Assembly: GCF_036244895.1 (NCBI RefSeq)
Contig: NZ_BQKE01000005.1
Coordinates: forward strand, 310,001-374,000
From: Persicobacter diffluens
GTDB taxonomy: Bacteria; Bacteroidota; Bacteroidia; Cytophagales; Cyclobacteriaceae
Direction of reading: 5' to 3'
DNA: 64,000 bases
Under the pieces are notes generated by a model. It had not been told where the DNA came from, searched no databases, and saw nothing but the letters and a program-made list of their open reading frames with translations. Each line of letters begins with the position of its first letter. Position 1 is the first letter of the stretch. Below, piece after piece: positions 35,976 to 45,069 of the stretch. The position numbers were made by a program, and so were the translations under genes.

Positions 35976-38075
35976 ATGAAACGCTATATCTTTCTTTCGT
36001 ACCTATTTTTTATTTCTTGTCAAGCCGAAAAAACGCCCGAAGGTATTCCGCAAAAAGTGGATGCTTTGATGCGCCAAATGACTTGGGAAGAAAAGGTCGG
36101 ACAACTGCATCAGGCATATGTTGAGCGCCCCACCGACAGCATCATGGGTTTAATCAAAGCTGGAAAAATGGGTTCCATGCTCAATGGCCGAACCACTTTT
36201 TATACCCTGAAGGATAGAAATGAAATGCAACGCATAGCGGTGGAAGAATCCCGATTGGGCATTCCTTTGCTTTTCGCTCATGACGTGGTGCATGGCTTCA
36301 AAACAAGCTTTCCGATCAATTTAGCGCAGGCGTGTAGCTGGAACCCTGATTTGGTTCAGCAGGTGGCAGTGGTAGCAGGGAAAGAGGCCCGTTCGCAGGG
36401 TGTGGACTGGGCATTCGCCCCCATGATGGACGTTAGTCGTGATCCTCGATGGGGTCGGGTGAGTGAATGTTATGGCGAAGATCCATTGCTTAATGCTTTG
36501 ATGGGATCCGCAGTGGTGAAGGGCTATCAAGGAGATGAATTATCGGAGAAGTCGGCTTTGATGGCGTGCATGAAGCATTTTGTAGGTTACTCAGCACCTG
36601 ATGGCGGGCGGGATTATCAGTCCACAGATTTTTCCAAAACCTCTCTTTTCAATACCTATCTGCCTCCTTTCAAGTCAGCGGTTGAGGCAGGGGCTTTTAG
36701 TGCCATGAGCTCATTCAATGAAATTGATGGGACGCCCGTAACGGCTTCCAAAAATCTGATTGCCGATATATTGAAAGAACAATGGCAATTTGATGGGGTA
36801 GTGGTCAGCGATTGGGATGCGGTGGTGCAACTGATGGATCATGGGGTGGCAGACACCAAATCCACGGCAGGAAAGCGAGCTTTGTTGGCGGGTGTCGATG
36901 TGGAAATGAAATCGGACAGTTACTTTTCAGCTTTGGAAAAAGGACTTACTGAAGAACAGCAATCGGCGATCGATGAAGCCTGTCGAAGGGTTTTGACCGC
37001 AAAATTTAAACTGGGCTTGTTCGACAATCCTTATGCTTCACAAGACCCTTCGGTAGAAAAGCTAAACCGCAAATTGGCCAAAAAAATCGCACAGCAAAGT
37101 ATCGTTTTACTTAAAAATGATCAGGTTTTACCTTTAACAGAAAGTAAGAAAAATATTGCATTGATGGGACCTTTCGCCGATACCCAAAAGGTATTGGGCT
37201 ATTGGAAATCAATTGGTAAGTCAGCAGATGCTGTTAGCCTGTCTAAGGCATTGTCCATGGAAAAAGGTCTAAATATTTCTCCGAAAATAAGCCCACAAAC
37301 CGACTTGATCATCTATTGTGCAGGGGAGCAGGAAGAGGAATTTGGAGAGGCCAACAGTAAGTATGATTGCCGATTGTCCGCAGAACAAAGGGCAGAAATT
37401 CAGGCCTTGTCCGAAGGGGACATTCCTGTTGTGTTGGTGGTTTTCAATGGTCGCCCCTTGGTGCTGACCGAAGAAGAAAAGCAGGTCGAGGGCATTGTGC
37501 TCGCTTGGCATTTGGGGCTTGAGTCTGGGCATGCGATTGCGGATGTATTGACGGGCAGGTACAATCCATCGGGTCGATTACCGATCACCTTCCCAAAGTC
37601 CACGGGGCAGATCCCTATTTATTACAATCATAAACCAAGTGGCCGACCCCAAAGCAATAACTATAAAGGGGAGTTGGGGCAACCGCTGTATCCTTTTGGT
37701 TTCGGCTTATCCTATGGGCATACTGAAATTTCCGAGCCTATATTTTCAAAAGATACCTTTCAGAAATCTGATACTTTGACTTTTGAAGTTAAGGTGAAAA
37801 ATAATTCGGATCTTACTGTAAAGGAAACGGTTCAGGTGTATTTCCATGATCCTGTGGCGTGGCAGAGCCAACCTGTTAAACGCTTATTGACTTTCAAACA
37901 GATTGATTTGGAAGGCAGAGATGAGCAGGTTGTTAAATTTGAAGTTCCTGTGCAGGCATTAGGATATTACGATTCACAAGGAAAGTACATTTTGGAAGAA
38001 GGTGCTATCCATATTTTTTCAGGTAAAGATGCTCAGGTCAAATCATTTACCCCAATCAACATTTCATCGTCATGA
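35976..38075 (+). CDS. bglX-like: Glycoside hydrolase family 3 beta-glucosidase-like lipoprotein
   Basis: This 699-aa GH3 enzyme removes terminal beta-linked sugars, probably glucose or xylose, from oligosaccharides. The N-terminus is a lipoprotein signal (MKRYIFLSYLFFISC, Cys15), so it should be anchored in a membrane facing the periplasm. The GH3 N-domain shows MTWEEKVGQLHQ, DVSRDPRWGRVSECYGEDP, MKHFVGYSAPDGGRDYQ and the nucleophile Asp279 in VVVSDWDAVV. The GH3 C-domain (SIVLLKNDQVLPLTESKK) and a C-terminal Fn3-like domain follow. It overlaps the next gene by 4 bp (ATGA). It is apparently intact, in contrast to its downstream neighbour. Confidence 0.9.
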   Translation: MKRYIFLSYLFFISCQAEKTPEGIPQKVDALMRQMTWEEKVGQLHQAYVERPTDSIMGLIKAGKMGSMLNGRTTFYTLKDRNEMQRIAVEESRLGIPLLFAHDVVHGFKTSFPINLAQACSWNPDLVQQVAVVAGKEARSQGVDWAFAPMMDVSRDPRWGRVSECYGEDPLLNALMGSAVVKGYQGDELSEKSALMACMKHFVGYSAPDGGRDYQSTDFSKTSLFNTYLPPFKSAVEAGAFSAMSSFNEIDGTPVTASKNLIADILKEQWQFDGVVVSDWDAVVQLMDHGVADTKSTAGKRALLAGVDVEMKSDSYFSALEKGLTEEQQSAIDEACRRVLTAKFKLGLFDNPYASQDPSVEKLNRKLAKKIAQQSIVLLKNDQVLPLTESKKNIALMGPFADTQKVLGYWKSIGKSADAVSLSKALSMEKGLNISPKISPQTDLIIYCAGEQEEEFGEANSKYDCRLSAEQRAEIQALSEGDIPVVLVVFNGRPLVLTEEEKQVEGIVLAWHLGLESGHAIADVLTGRYNPSGRLPITFPKSTGQIPIYYNHKPSGRPQSNNYKGELGQPLYPFGFGLSYGHTEISEPIFSKDTFQKSDTLTFEVKVKNNSDLTVKETVQVYFHDPVAWQSQPVKRLLTFKQIDLEGRDEQVVKFEVPVQALGYYDSQGKYILEEGAIHIFSGKDAQVKSFTPINISSS

Positions 38076-41000
38076 GAAAGGCACTCTTTATTCTACTGTT
38101 ATTGTTTCTGATGGGGCGACTACTTTATGCACAGCCTGCTTATCATCAGGATCCCGAAATTACGGCTGTGAACCGAATGGAAATGGTGGCGGATTTTATA
38201 AGCTTCCCCAACCGAACAGCTTGGCAGAAAGATGAAAATGAGTATCATCTTTCTTTGGATGGCCAATGGAAGTTCAGGTATTGCGTTGCGCCTTCTTTAT
38301 GGTCTGAATCCTTTTTTGAAAAAGATTATAAGACCAATAATTGGGACGAAATCCCCGTGCCTTCCAATTGGGAAATGCACGGCTATGGCTATCCGCATTA
38401 TACCAACATCAAATATCCTTTCCCAAAAAATGCACCTTTTGTTCCCGACTCACTTAACCGAGTAGGGCAGTATAAACGGACATTTTCCCTTTCTAAATCA
38501 TGGAAAAACCGACAGACCATCCTACGTATCGGGGCGGTGAAATCTGCTTTTTACCTGTATATCAATGGGGGATTTGTGGGCTATGGTCAAGACAGCAAAT
38601 TATCCTCAGACTTTGATATTAGTCCATTTGTTCGAACAGGGAAAAACACGATTGCTTTGGCGGTTTATCAATATTGCGATGGAAGTTATTTGGAGGATCA
38701 GGACTTCTGGCGACTCTCAGGCATTCAGCGTTCCGTCGAACTTTTCAGTAAAGGCAAAGGAGCGATGGAGGACATACAGCTGACCGCATCTTTGGGTGAA
38801 AATTATGAAGAAGGCATCTTTGGCTTGAAGGTCAAAGCGGATCAAAATCACCTAAAAAAAATTGAATACCGACTGTTGGATCTGAAGGGAAAAGTGAAGA
38901 CAGCGGGATTTTTGGAAGCTCCTTTTGTGATGGATTCTTTAAATATTGGCAGGGTTCATTCGTGGTCGGCAGAGCGTCCGTACCTTTACAACTTGGAATT
39001 GACGGGAATAGATCAGGCTGGGAAGACCGTTGAATTTGTACCGATGAGGGTAGGTTTTAAAACCGTTGAAATTTCGGGTGGTCAGATGCTGGTCAATGGT
39101 CAGCCGATATTGATCAAGGGGGTAAATCGTCATGAGCATGATCCAAAAACAGGCCATGTGGTCAGTCGGCAGGAGATGGAAAGGGAGATTCAGCAAATGA
39201 AACGAGCCAATATCAATGCGGTACGAACGTCCCATTACCCCAATGATTCCTATTGGTACAAACTCTGCGATCAGTATGGATTGTATGTTTATGATGAGGC
39301 GAATATGGAGGCGCATGACTATGGCTGGAGCGTGAATGAGTTGGCGACAATGCCCAATTACAAAAAGGCGATCATGGAGCGGACACAGCGAATGGTGGAG
39401 CGGGATAAAAATCATCCTTCCATCATCGCTTGGTCGATGGGGAATGAAAGTGGGAGCAGTCAGGCCTTTATTGATGCTTACCAATGGACAAAAAAAGCCG
39501 ACCCTTCACGCCTTTGTGTGTATGATCGGGCGGAGATTGATCCTGCCTTCGCCCATACCCGCCATTCCGATGTTTTGGGTTGGATGTACGCAAGTGTAGA
39601 AAAGTTGAATTATATACTTTGGACGAATCCCAACCGACCATTTATCTGGTGTGAATACGCCCACTCGATGGGCAATAGCACAGGTAACTTGAATGATCTT
39701 TGGAAAGAAGTACGTAAGAATCCACGGCATCAAGGAGGATTTATCTGGGACTGGCGGGATCAGGGATTGGAAAAAATCGATGCAAAGGGAGAGCGATATT
39801 TTGCTTATGGAGGCGATTTTGAGCCTGATGGGGTGTATAATGACAGCAGTTTTTGCTTGAATGGATTGGTTTTTCCCGATGGCAGACCACAGCCCGCTTT
39901 GGCAGAAGTCAAGAAGGTGTATTAGGATATTCACCTGCAAGTGCATGATTTGAACAAGGGCGAATTTGAGATTTTTAATGAGTATTTCTTCAAAAACCTA
40001 TCAGATGTAGAGATGGTCATTACGGCTTTTGATCAAGGGAAAAAAGTAGGCGTTTATCGTAATACCTCTTTGAGAATTTCACCTCAGCAACGGAAGATTT
40101 GGCAATGGGATCAGTGGGAAAAAGTCAAACGGAAAGGCGTTCAATGGCTGAATTTCGATGTTGTGAGCGCAGGAAATGTGATTGCACAGGAGCAAGTGGT
40201 GGTTCAATTTCCGATGGCTTTTCAAGCTACTCAAATGAAAGTTGACCATCTTTCGGAACAGGAATTGAGTAAAGATCGATTGAAATTGAGCCTGAATGAA
40301 AAGGGGCAAATTGCTTCCATAACATTCGATGGAAAAGCGCTTTTGGCTCAGCCTCTGACCTTTAATTTTTGGCGAAGAACGATTGATAATGATTATGGCT
40401 ATCAGCTCGATCAGCATTCAAAAATATGGAAAGACCTTCAGAATAATTTAGTATTGACACAGCAAATACAGCTTGAAAACGGCTGGCGATTGTCATGGCA
40501 TGCCGACGGTGTTTGTCAGATCGATCAAAGCATCATTTTGGTGGGGGATCAGCAAATCAAGATCAGCACGCAATTCTTGCCTTTGCAAAAAGACTTACCC
40601 TTGATGCCCCGTTTTGGACTCAAAACAGCAATCAACAAGGATTTTTCAAAAGTAAAATATATCGGTCGGGGGCCTTATGAAAACTACATTGACCGCAACT
40701 CAGGAGCATTTTTGGGTCATTATGAACAATCTGTAGCTGAATTTTACGTGCCCTATGTTCGTCCGCAGGAATACGGGCACAGAACAGTGTAATCACCAAT
40801 GAAGCAGGGGACTACCTCCGATTCATGGGCCAACCCACTTTTGAATTCAATCTTCAGTCCAAAGCCCTTTCTCCCCAAAAAGCAAATCAGCGGAATTTGC
40901 ATACCACCGATATGCTTCCACTCGACGAGCCGATACTCGAAATCGATGCCCTACACATGGGCGTTGGGGGCGATACTTCCTGGGGTGCTAAACCACATGC

Positions 41001-41082
41001 ACAATATTTGATTTATCCGAAGGCGATCAGTTGGGAGTTGGTGGTTGAAATAGGAAATGATCAATCATTGTCAAAGCTATAA
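38072..41082 (+). pseudogene. lacZ-like: GH2 beta-galactosidase (LacZ-like), broken by a nonsense codon and a frameshift
   Basis: A full-length secreted LacZ-type GH2 gene of about 1000 codons can be reconstructed. Signal peptide (GRLLYA-QP), jelly roll, Ig-like domain, TIM barrel with acid/base Glu459 (MGNESGSS) and nucleophile Glu528 (IWCEYAHSMGNS), then the large C-terminal beta-sandwich (Bgal small chain, YIGRGPYENYIDR). Two lesions break it. An in-frame TAG at 39923-39925 follows KKVY where Gln or similar is expected, and the same frame continues. Near 40787 the conserved HRTDVRW region reads HRTV-stop, and the protein resumes in another frame as VITNEAGDYLRFMGQPTFEF. This fits a deletion of about 10 bp. 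The catalytic part alone (to 39925) is still encoded. Confidence 0.85.
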
Positions 41083-41120
41083 AATTCATTTCACAATCAC
41101 GAGAATCTTCTCTTGCCTTT

Positions 41121-41156
41121 CTATCGCGAGAGTCCCTCTCGTGATAGCTTTTTTAC
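41121..41156 (+). terminator. Hairpin terminator, also a repeat unit
   Basis: CTATCGCGAGAG pairs with CTCTCGTGATAG (11 of 12) around TCC and is followed by CTTTTTT. It lies 39 bp after the lacZ-like reading frame. A related sequence occurs at 35877-35897, so it may belong to a repeat family that also acts as a terminator. Confidence 0.6.
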
Positions 41157-41255
41157 CATCCTGCAAAGGCATAATTCATTATGTCTCACGGCTCGCTTTT
41201 ATTATTATTTTCCACGGGTTCTCACCCGAGGCTATTGAAAATGTACCTTCGGCGC
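41157..41255 (+). repeat. REP-like repeat, left arm of an inverted pair
   Basis: The unit contains GGCATAATTCATTATGTCTC, ACGGCTCGCTTTTATTATTA, CACGGGTTCTCACCCGAGGC and TATTGAAAATGTACCTTCGG. The same unit occurs in reverse complement at 42286-42388. It resembles short palindromic repeats with GGGTT..AACCC cores that are frequent in Bacteroidota intergenic DNA. Confidence 0.7.
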
Positions 41256-41268
41256 ATCCATCCCAATA

Positions 41269-41452
41269 GGCAAGCTATCACTACAAAACCCTTGGATTCC
41301 GAGCGAAAAAGGTTAATTTAGAATCCCAATCAACCGAATACAACGTGCGAGATGCCTTAGGAAATATCGTAGCGATCTATGATCAAAACCTCAACCAAAA
41401 GGAGATACCGCTCTATGGTAGTGGCCGATTGGGTGTTCATTTTTACCGCTAA
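41269..41452 (+). pseudogene. RHS-repeat protein remnant, copy A
   Basis: The stretch encodes SYHYKTLGFRAKKVNLESQS, then TEYNVRDALGNIVAIYDQ and KEIPLYGSGRLGVHFYR, and stops. YxVRDALGNIxAIY and EIPLYGSGRLGV are the hallmark of the RHS-associated core end, just before the variable toxin tip. There is no start codon or upstream RHS repeat. Only the core end survives. A second copy follows at 41902 in the same orientation. Confidence 0.7.
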
Positions 41453-41507
41453 TGTGGATCTTTGATATTGTGGAGATTGAAATAAAGGGAGTTGCAAATT
41501 AAATTTT

Positions 41508-41825
41508 ATGGGTGCTATATTTGGTTATTTTTGTGTAACGTCATTTATTGCTTACTGCCTTAGTATAGTTGTGTATAGAGTATATTTTAGTTTGTACATA
41601 GAGAGTGAAAAGGATTTTATTTGTGATAAGAATAGTTATGTTTGGGTTTCGTCCCAAAAACTTATTCATAGGAATATTGATATTGGATGTGACAATGTAG
41701 AGTTAAATAAAAGAATGAAGATTGCCTTGAGTTGGATAAGGATAAATAAGTACTTAGTAATCTCTAGTATAGGGGGCTTTATCAGATTGCTAATAAATTC
41801 TTTTCTGTTAATACTATTTCAATGA
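41508..41825 (+). CDS. Small membrane protein, possible orphan immunity protein
   Basis: This hypothetical protein has 105 aa and an ATG start. Hydrophobic helices lie at about residues 4-29 (FGYFCVTSFIAYCLSIVVYR) and about 83-103 (LVISSIGGFIRLLINSFLLI), with a charged loop between. I do not recognise the family. It is AT-rich compared with the flanking utilization genes. It is sandwiched between two directly repeated RHS core-end remnants, which is where immunity genes of displaced RHS toxin tips are found. The immunity role is an inference from position. Confidence 0.5.
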   Translation: MGAIFGYFCVTSFIAYCLSIVVYRVYFSLYIESEKDFICDKNSYVWVSSQKLIHRNIDIGCDNVELNKRMKIALSWIRINKYLVISSIGGFIRLLINSFLLILFQ

Positions 41826-41901
41826 TATAGTATATTTTTTTAACCGTGATTATGAATGAAGTTTAATTTTTCGCAATAACCATGACCGACAGCAATCCAT
41901 T

Positions 41902-42081
41902 GGCAAGCTATCACTACACCCCCTTGGATTCCGTGCGAAAAAGGTTTATTTAGAATCTCAATCAACCGAATACTACGTGCGAGATGCATTAGGAAATATC
42001 GTAGCGATCTATGATCAAGACCTCAATCAAAAGGAGGTTCCATCGATTTTTTTATTAACCACAGCTAAAGCAATGGCCTAA
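41902..42081 (+). pseudogene. RHS-repeat protein remnant, copy B
   Basis: This copy repeats copy A over about 135 bp with scattered changes: VYLESQSTEYYVRDALGN then IVAIYDQDLNQKEVP. A 1-nt deletion near TACACCCCCTTGG breaks the frame relative to copy A. After QKEV the two diverge completely, and the frame ends MA-stop at 42081. It forms a direct repeat with copy A, 500 bp apart. Confidence 0.65.
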
Positions 42082-42681
42082 CAGCGTTAAAACTGCTAAA
42101 GCAGGTTGGTGCGGATTTCATGGTTAAAACGCCCCAGACATAAAACCTTTTTGTCTACTGCGGGCATTCATTTGAATATCAAGGCCAACCCATTTTAATG
42201 GGTTTCACCTTGTTAGGCCAAGGTTTCAAACTTGGTTAAATAATGGATGGATCGTAGATCGGAGTCTACGATCAGAAAAGGGAATGTGCCGAAGGTAATT
42301 TTCAATAGCCTCGGGTCCAACCCGTGAGAAATAATAATACAAGCGAGCCGTGAGACATAATAAATTATGCCTTTACAGCGTGGATGGGATATAGATCAGA
42401 GTCTACGAACAGCGGAGAGAACCATTTTTCAGGTCGGTAGAAATTTTCTACCTAATTTTTTTATTTCCACTGAGTTAAAAGTTTGGTATTCAACCTTTAT
42501 AGAGATAAGACCTCCATGTAAATTTTTTCCAAATGCTGCATACTACAGATCAGGGATTGATCTTCATTCCTGTATTTGATATGCTCAATTGGGGACTTTA
42601 TTATTTTTTTCTCACCCAAATTATTTACTATGGAAAGATGTTTCCCCCATGGTTTTTGGTTTTTATTTAAAATTCAAAAGG
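42082..42681. other. Hairpin-rich intergenic DNA
   Basis: No gene is supported here. The stretch holds several short palindromes: AACCCATTTTAATGGGTTT, GATCGTAGATCGGAGTCTAC and its near-copy at about 42400, and CTCGGGTCCAACCCGTGAG inside the right REP-like arm. The part from 42420 to 42681 is AT-rich and ends at the IS left end. Confidence 0.5.
42286..42388 (-). repeat. REP-like repeat, right arm of an inverted pair
   Basis: In reverse complement it matches 41157-41255 closely (GGCATAATTTATTATGTCTC, ACGGCTCGCTTGTATTATTA, CACGGGTTGGACCCGAGGCT). Together the two arms frame the RHS remnants and the small membrane protein. Confidence 0.7.
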
Positions 42682-42700
42682 GAGTGTAAACTGAACGCTG

Positions 42701-42880
42701 TCTCTTAAAAATTCTCCTCTCTGCAGATAAGCCCTGCTAAGCTAAAGAAATAATATCAGATTATTTCTTTTGAAAGCCAAGTGTTCAGTACTTTTTAAGA
42801 GATGTGCTGGCTCCATGCAAGGGTAGGCGACGAAGGAGCCTATTTATATACCCTTGCGTGGATGCGCTCATCTCTTATTT
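42701..42880. other. Hairpin-rich non-coding segment inside the IS
   Basis: TCTCTTAAAAA (42701) is inverted at TTTTTAAGAGA (42791-42801). From 42796 to 42877 a long imperfect hairpin runs AAGAGATGTGCTGGCTCC ... ATGCAAGGGTA, loop, TACCCTTGCGTGGATGCGCT ... CATCTCTT. A smaller hairpin GAAATAAT/ATTATTTC lies between them. The function is unknown. Confidence 0.6.
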
Positions 42881-42909
42881 TTGTATCTGACACTTTGTTT
42901 TCTGTGGGA

Positions 42910-44154
42910 TCAGATATCCATTGGCATTCTGTCTCCGAAGTGGATTCTAAGCTGCTGAGCGGTTATTCCCCAGTTTTGAACAGCAGAGGTCCATTTTTTG
43001 GAGATGTTCATATAAGCCAGATAGATGAGTTTTAGCAACGCATTATCGTTGGTAAAAGCACCCTTGGTTTTGGTGATTTTACGAACCTGACGATGAAAAC
43101 CCTCTACCGCATTGGTGGTGTAAATCATCTTACGGATGTGCGTATCATACTGAAAGTAATGGGTTAATTCCTCCCAATTACGTTCCCAGGACTCGATCAC
43201 CACCGGATATTTACCGCCCCACTTATTTTTCAGGTTGCCTAGCTCTGTTTCAGCCACTTCCTTAGTTGTTGCCTTATAGACCAGTTTAAGATCTTTCATG
43301 AATTCCTTTTGATCTTTGGAGGCCACATATTTAGTCGAATTACGAATCTGGTGAATGACACATTTCTGAATTTCAGTTTTTGGAAAGATGCTCTGGATGG
43401 CTTCTGAAAAACCTTTCAGGTTATCGGTACAGGCAATCAAAATATCTTCAACCCCTCTATTTTTTAGATGAGTCAGAACATTTAGCCAAAACTTAGCGCC
43501 CTCGGATTCAGATACATACATGCCAATTAATTCTTTCTTACCTTCTTCATCCAGTGCAAGAACATTGTAAACGGCTCGACTAGTTACCCGACCATCTTCT
43601 CCTCTCACCTTAAAGTGAAATGCATCCATCCAGACAATGGGATACACCGATTTAAGATCTCTGTTTTGCCAGGCTTTAACTTCTGGTAAAATCTTGTCAA
43701 CTATCGAAGAGAGCGTTTGTGCGCTTACTTTCGTGTCATACATGTCTTCAATGTACTCGGAAATATCCCTAAGACTCATCCCCTTAGCATAAAGAGCCGT
43801 GATTTTAGCGGATAGACTATCTGCTAAAACAGTCGAACGTTTAGGCACAATTTCAGGCTGAAAACTGTTCTCTCTATCTTGAGGAGTGATTAGTTCAACC
43901 TTTCCAGCTGAGGTTTTAACCGTTTTCTTTCGCTTACCATTTCTTTTATTTTTCTTGTCAGACTGCTTCTCCTTTCGCAAGTGCGCTTCCATCTCAGCCT
44001 CCAAAGCACTGTCTAGGAATTGTTTAAGTAAAGGGGCAAAAACGCCACCTTCTCCTGTCAAGGATTTGCCTGATTTAAGTTGCTTGATGGCTAAATCGCG
44101 CATCTCTTCGAAATTAGTTTCTGACTGCTGGTCTTTGTTCTGGTAAGTATCCAT
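42910..44154 (-). CDS. IS256-family transposase
   Basis: This DDE transposase has 414 aa, the usual length. The catalytic acids are in VWMDAFHFKVRGEDG, LIACTDNLKGFSEAI and YTTNAVEGFHRQVRKI. The mutator-type motif CVIHQIRNSTKYVASKD is also present. The N-terminal part carries the typical LLKQFLDSALEAEMEAHL segment and a basic stretch (KQSDKKNKRNGKRKK). No frameshift is visible, so the element could still be active. Confidence 0.95.
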   Translation of the reverse strand: MDTYQNKDQQSETNFEEMRDLAIKQLKSGKSLTGEGGVFAPLLKQFLDSALEAEMEAHLRKEKQSDKKNKRNGKRKKTVKTSAGKVELITPQDRENSFQPEIVPKRSTVLADSLSAKITALYAKGMSLRDISEYIEDMYDTKVSAQTLSSIVDKILPEVKAWQNRDLKSVYPIVWMDAFHFKVRGEDGRVTSRAVYNVLALDEEGKKELIGMYVSESEGAKFWLNVLTHLKNRGVEDILIACTDNLKGFSEAIQSIFPKTEIQKCVIHQIRNSTKYVASKDQKEFMKDLKLVYKATTKEVAETELGNLKNKWGGKYPVVIESWERNWEELTHYFQYDTHIRKMIYTTNAVEGFHRQVRKITKTKGAFTNDNALLKLIYLAYMNISKKWTSAVQNWGITAQQLRIHFGDRMPMDI

Positions 44155-44209
44155 AATGTTTGCAAGTTATAAATTTAACAAATATGGACAGCGTTTATTT
44201 TACAGTCTC

Positions 44210-44410
44210 ATCGGGCTTTTACGCTTGCCCTTTGTTTATAATAATACAAAGATTGAGTTATGGGTGAATATTGGTGAAGAAACGGTAAGTGCAAACGATG
44301 TTTTTAAATATGATAAATTTCTAAATATTTATAATGAGGTAGTTAGTAGTCCTCCAAAAGTGCTGAAAAGTGGAGCATGCCTATTGGTCTATCAGAAGGG
44401 ATTGATGTAA
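44210..44410 (+). pseudogene. 3' fragment of an unidentified gene cut by the IS
   Basis: The open frame runs out of the IS right end and continues LLRLPFVYNNTKIELWVNIG, EETVSANDVFKYDKFLNIY and PPKVLKSGACLLVYQKGLM to TAA 44408-44410. The ATG at 44156 belongs to the IS itself, so the genuine 5' part is missing. The fragment is AT-rich and unrecognised. It may be the tail of another small gene of the RHS tip type, judged only by its setting. Confidence 0.4.
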
Positions 44411-44484
44411 TTTTCTAAGGTTTTATGTTAGCTTTTATTTAAATTTTATTTAAATTTTATTATTTTAATAGAAAGACATGACCT

Positions 44485-45069
44485 ATGGAAGAACAATTAC
44501 TTTAGAAGCAAGTCCAAAAGGGAAATTATCTCGCTTTTGAATCGCTATACCAAACATTTTTTAATCGGCTCTATAGTTATGGAAAGAAAATCGCTCAGGA
44601 TCACGATGTGGTTGAAGATGCTATCCATGATTTATTTTTAGATTTATGGAAATACAAAGAGAAGCTTTCGGACACCACCTCTGTACAGTTCTATCTCTTC
44701 AGATCCTTACGCCGAAAAATTGTTAAAAACGATCAGCTCGCTGACCGCAAAAAAATCTTTGACTATGACCTGAGCCTCGATCAGGCATTTGAATCCCTCA
44801 ATGTTCAGGAAAAAATCATTGCCGATGAAAGCAGGGATGAACACATCCAATCGCTCAAATCCGAGATGAACGGTTTGTCCGCTCGCCAATACGAAGCCTT
44901 GATCCTTAAATTCTATAATAATTTCTCCTATGAAGAAATCGCTCAGGTAATGGAAGTCAATGAGCAGTCCGCCCGAAATTTGGTTACTCGCGGACTGGAT
45001 AAATTGAAAACCGTGATGGTGAAGGTGGTTACTTTATTGATAATAAGTTTATACTTTTTAATGGGGTGA
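44485..45069 (+). pseudogene. ECF sigma-70 factor with amber codon at codon 7
   Basis: From ATG 44485 the frame reads MEEQLL-TAG (44503-44505) and then KQVQKGNYLAFESLYQTFFN, which is the normal N-terminus of Bacteroidota ECF sigma factors. The rest is complete: region 2 (VVEDAIHDLFLDLWKYKE) and region 4 (ALILKFYNNFSYEEIAQVME), with a hydrophobic C-terminus. The only later start-like codon is GTG 44608, which would remove half of region 2. It therefore looks recently inactivated by one substitution. No FecR gene follows, whereas the FecR at 27641 lacks a sigma gene, so the two may once have formed a pair. Confidence 0.75.

Larger units (their letters stand above)
42682..44209 (-). mobile_element. 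IS256-family insertion sequence
   Basis: The element is about 1.53 kb, with an intact transposase on the minus strand. The left end reads GAGTGTAAACTGAACGCTGTC and the right end, in reverse complement, reads GAGACTGTAAAATAAACGCT followed by GTCC. They share TGTAAAxTxAACGCTGTC as inverted repeats. I see no obvious target duplication. About 230 bp between the left end and the transposase stop are non-coding and hairpin-rich. Confidence 0.8.

Noticed and set aside
19080..40810. The shared string GTGTAA(C/T)CACCAA(C/T)GAA at 19097 and 40788, both at gene lesions
   Set aside because: The match is short, the surrounding sequences are unrelated, and each lesion is explained separately. I treat it as coincidence.
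42367..42579. Reading frame of 70 codons as a gene
   Set aside because: It starts inside the right REP-like arm, covers repeat DNA and has no protein-like pattern.
42682..44209. F1 or F2 elements being mobilised by the IS256 copy
   Set aside because: The ends of F1 (TTAACCCGGATAATTCA) and F2 (GCGTGTTTAAAA) do not match the IS ends (TGTAAAxTxAACGCTGTC).
39923..44505. Recoding of TAG as a sense codon, suggested by amber codons in the lacZ-like and sigma genes
   Set aside because: Several apparently intact genes in the window end with TAG at the expected place (activase, ribokinase, SusC at 23174, beta-helix lipoprotein), so TAG is used as a normal stop.
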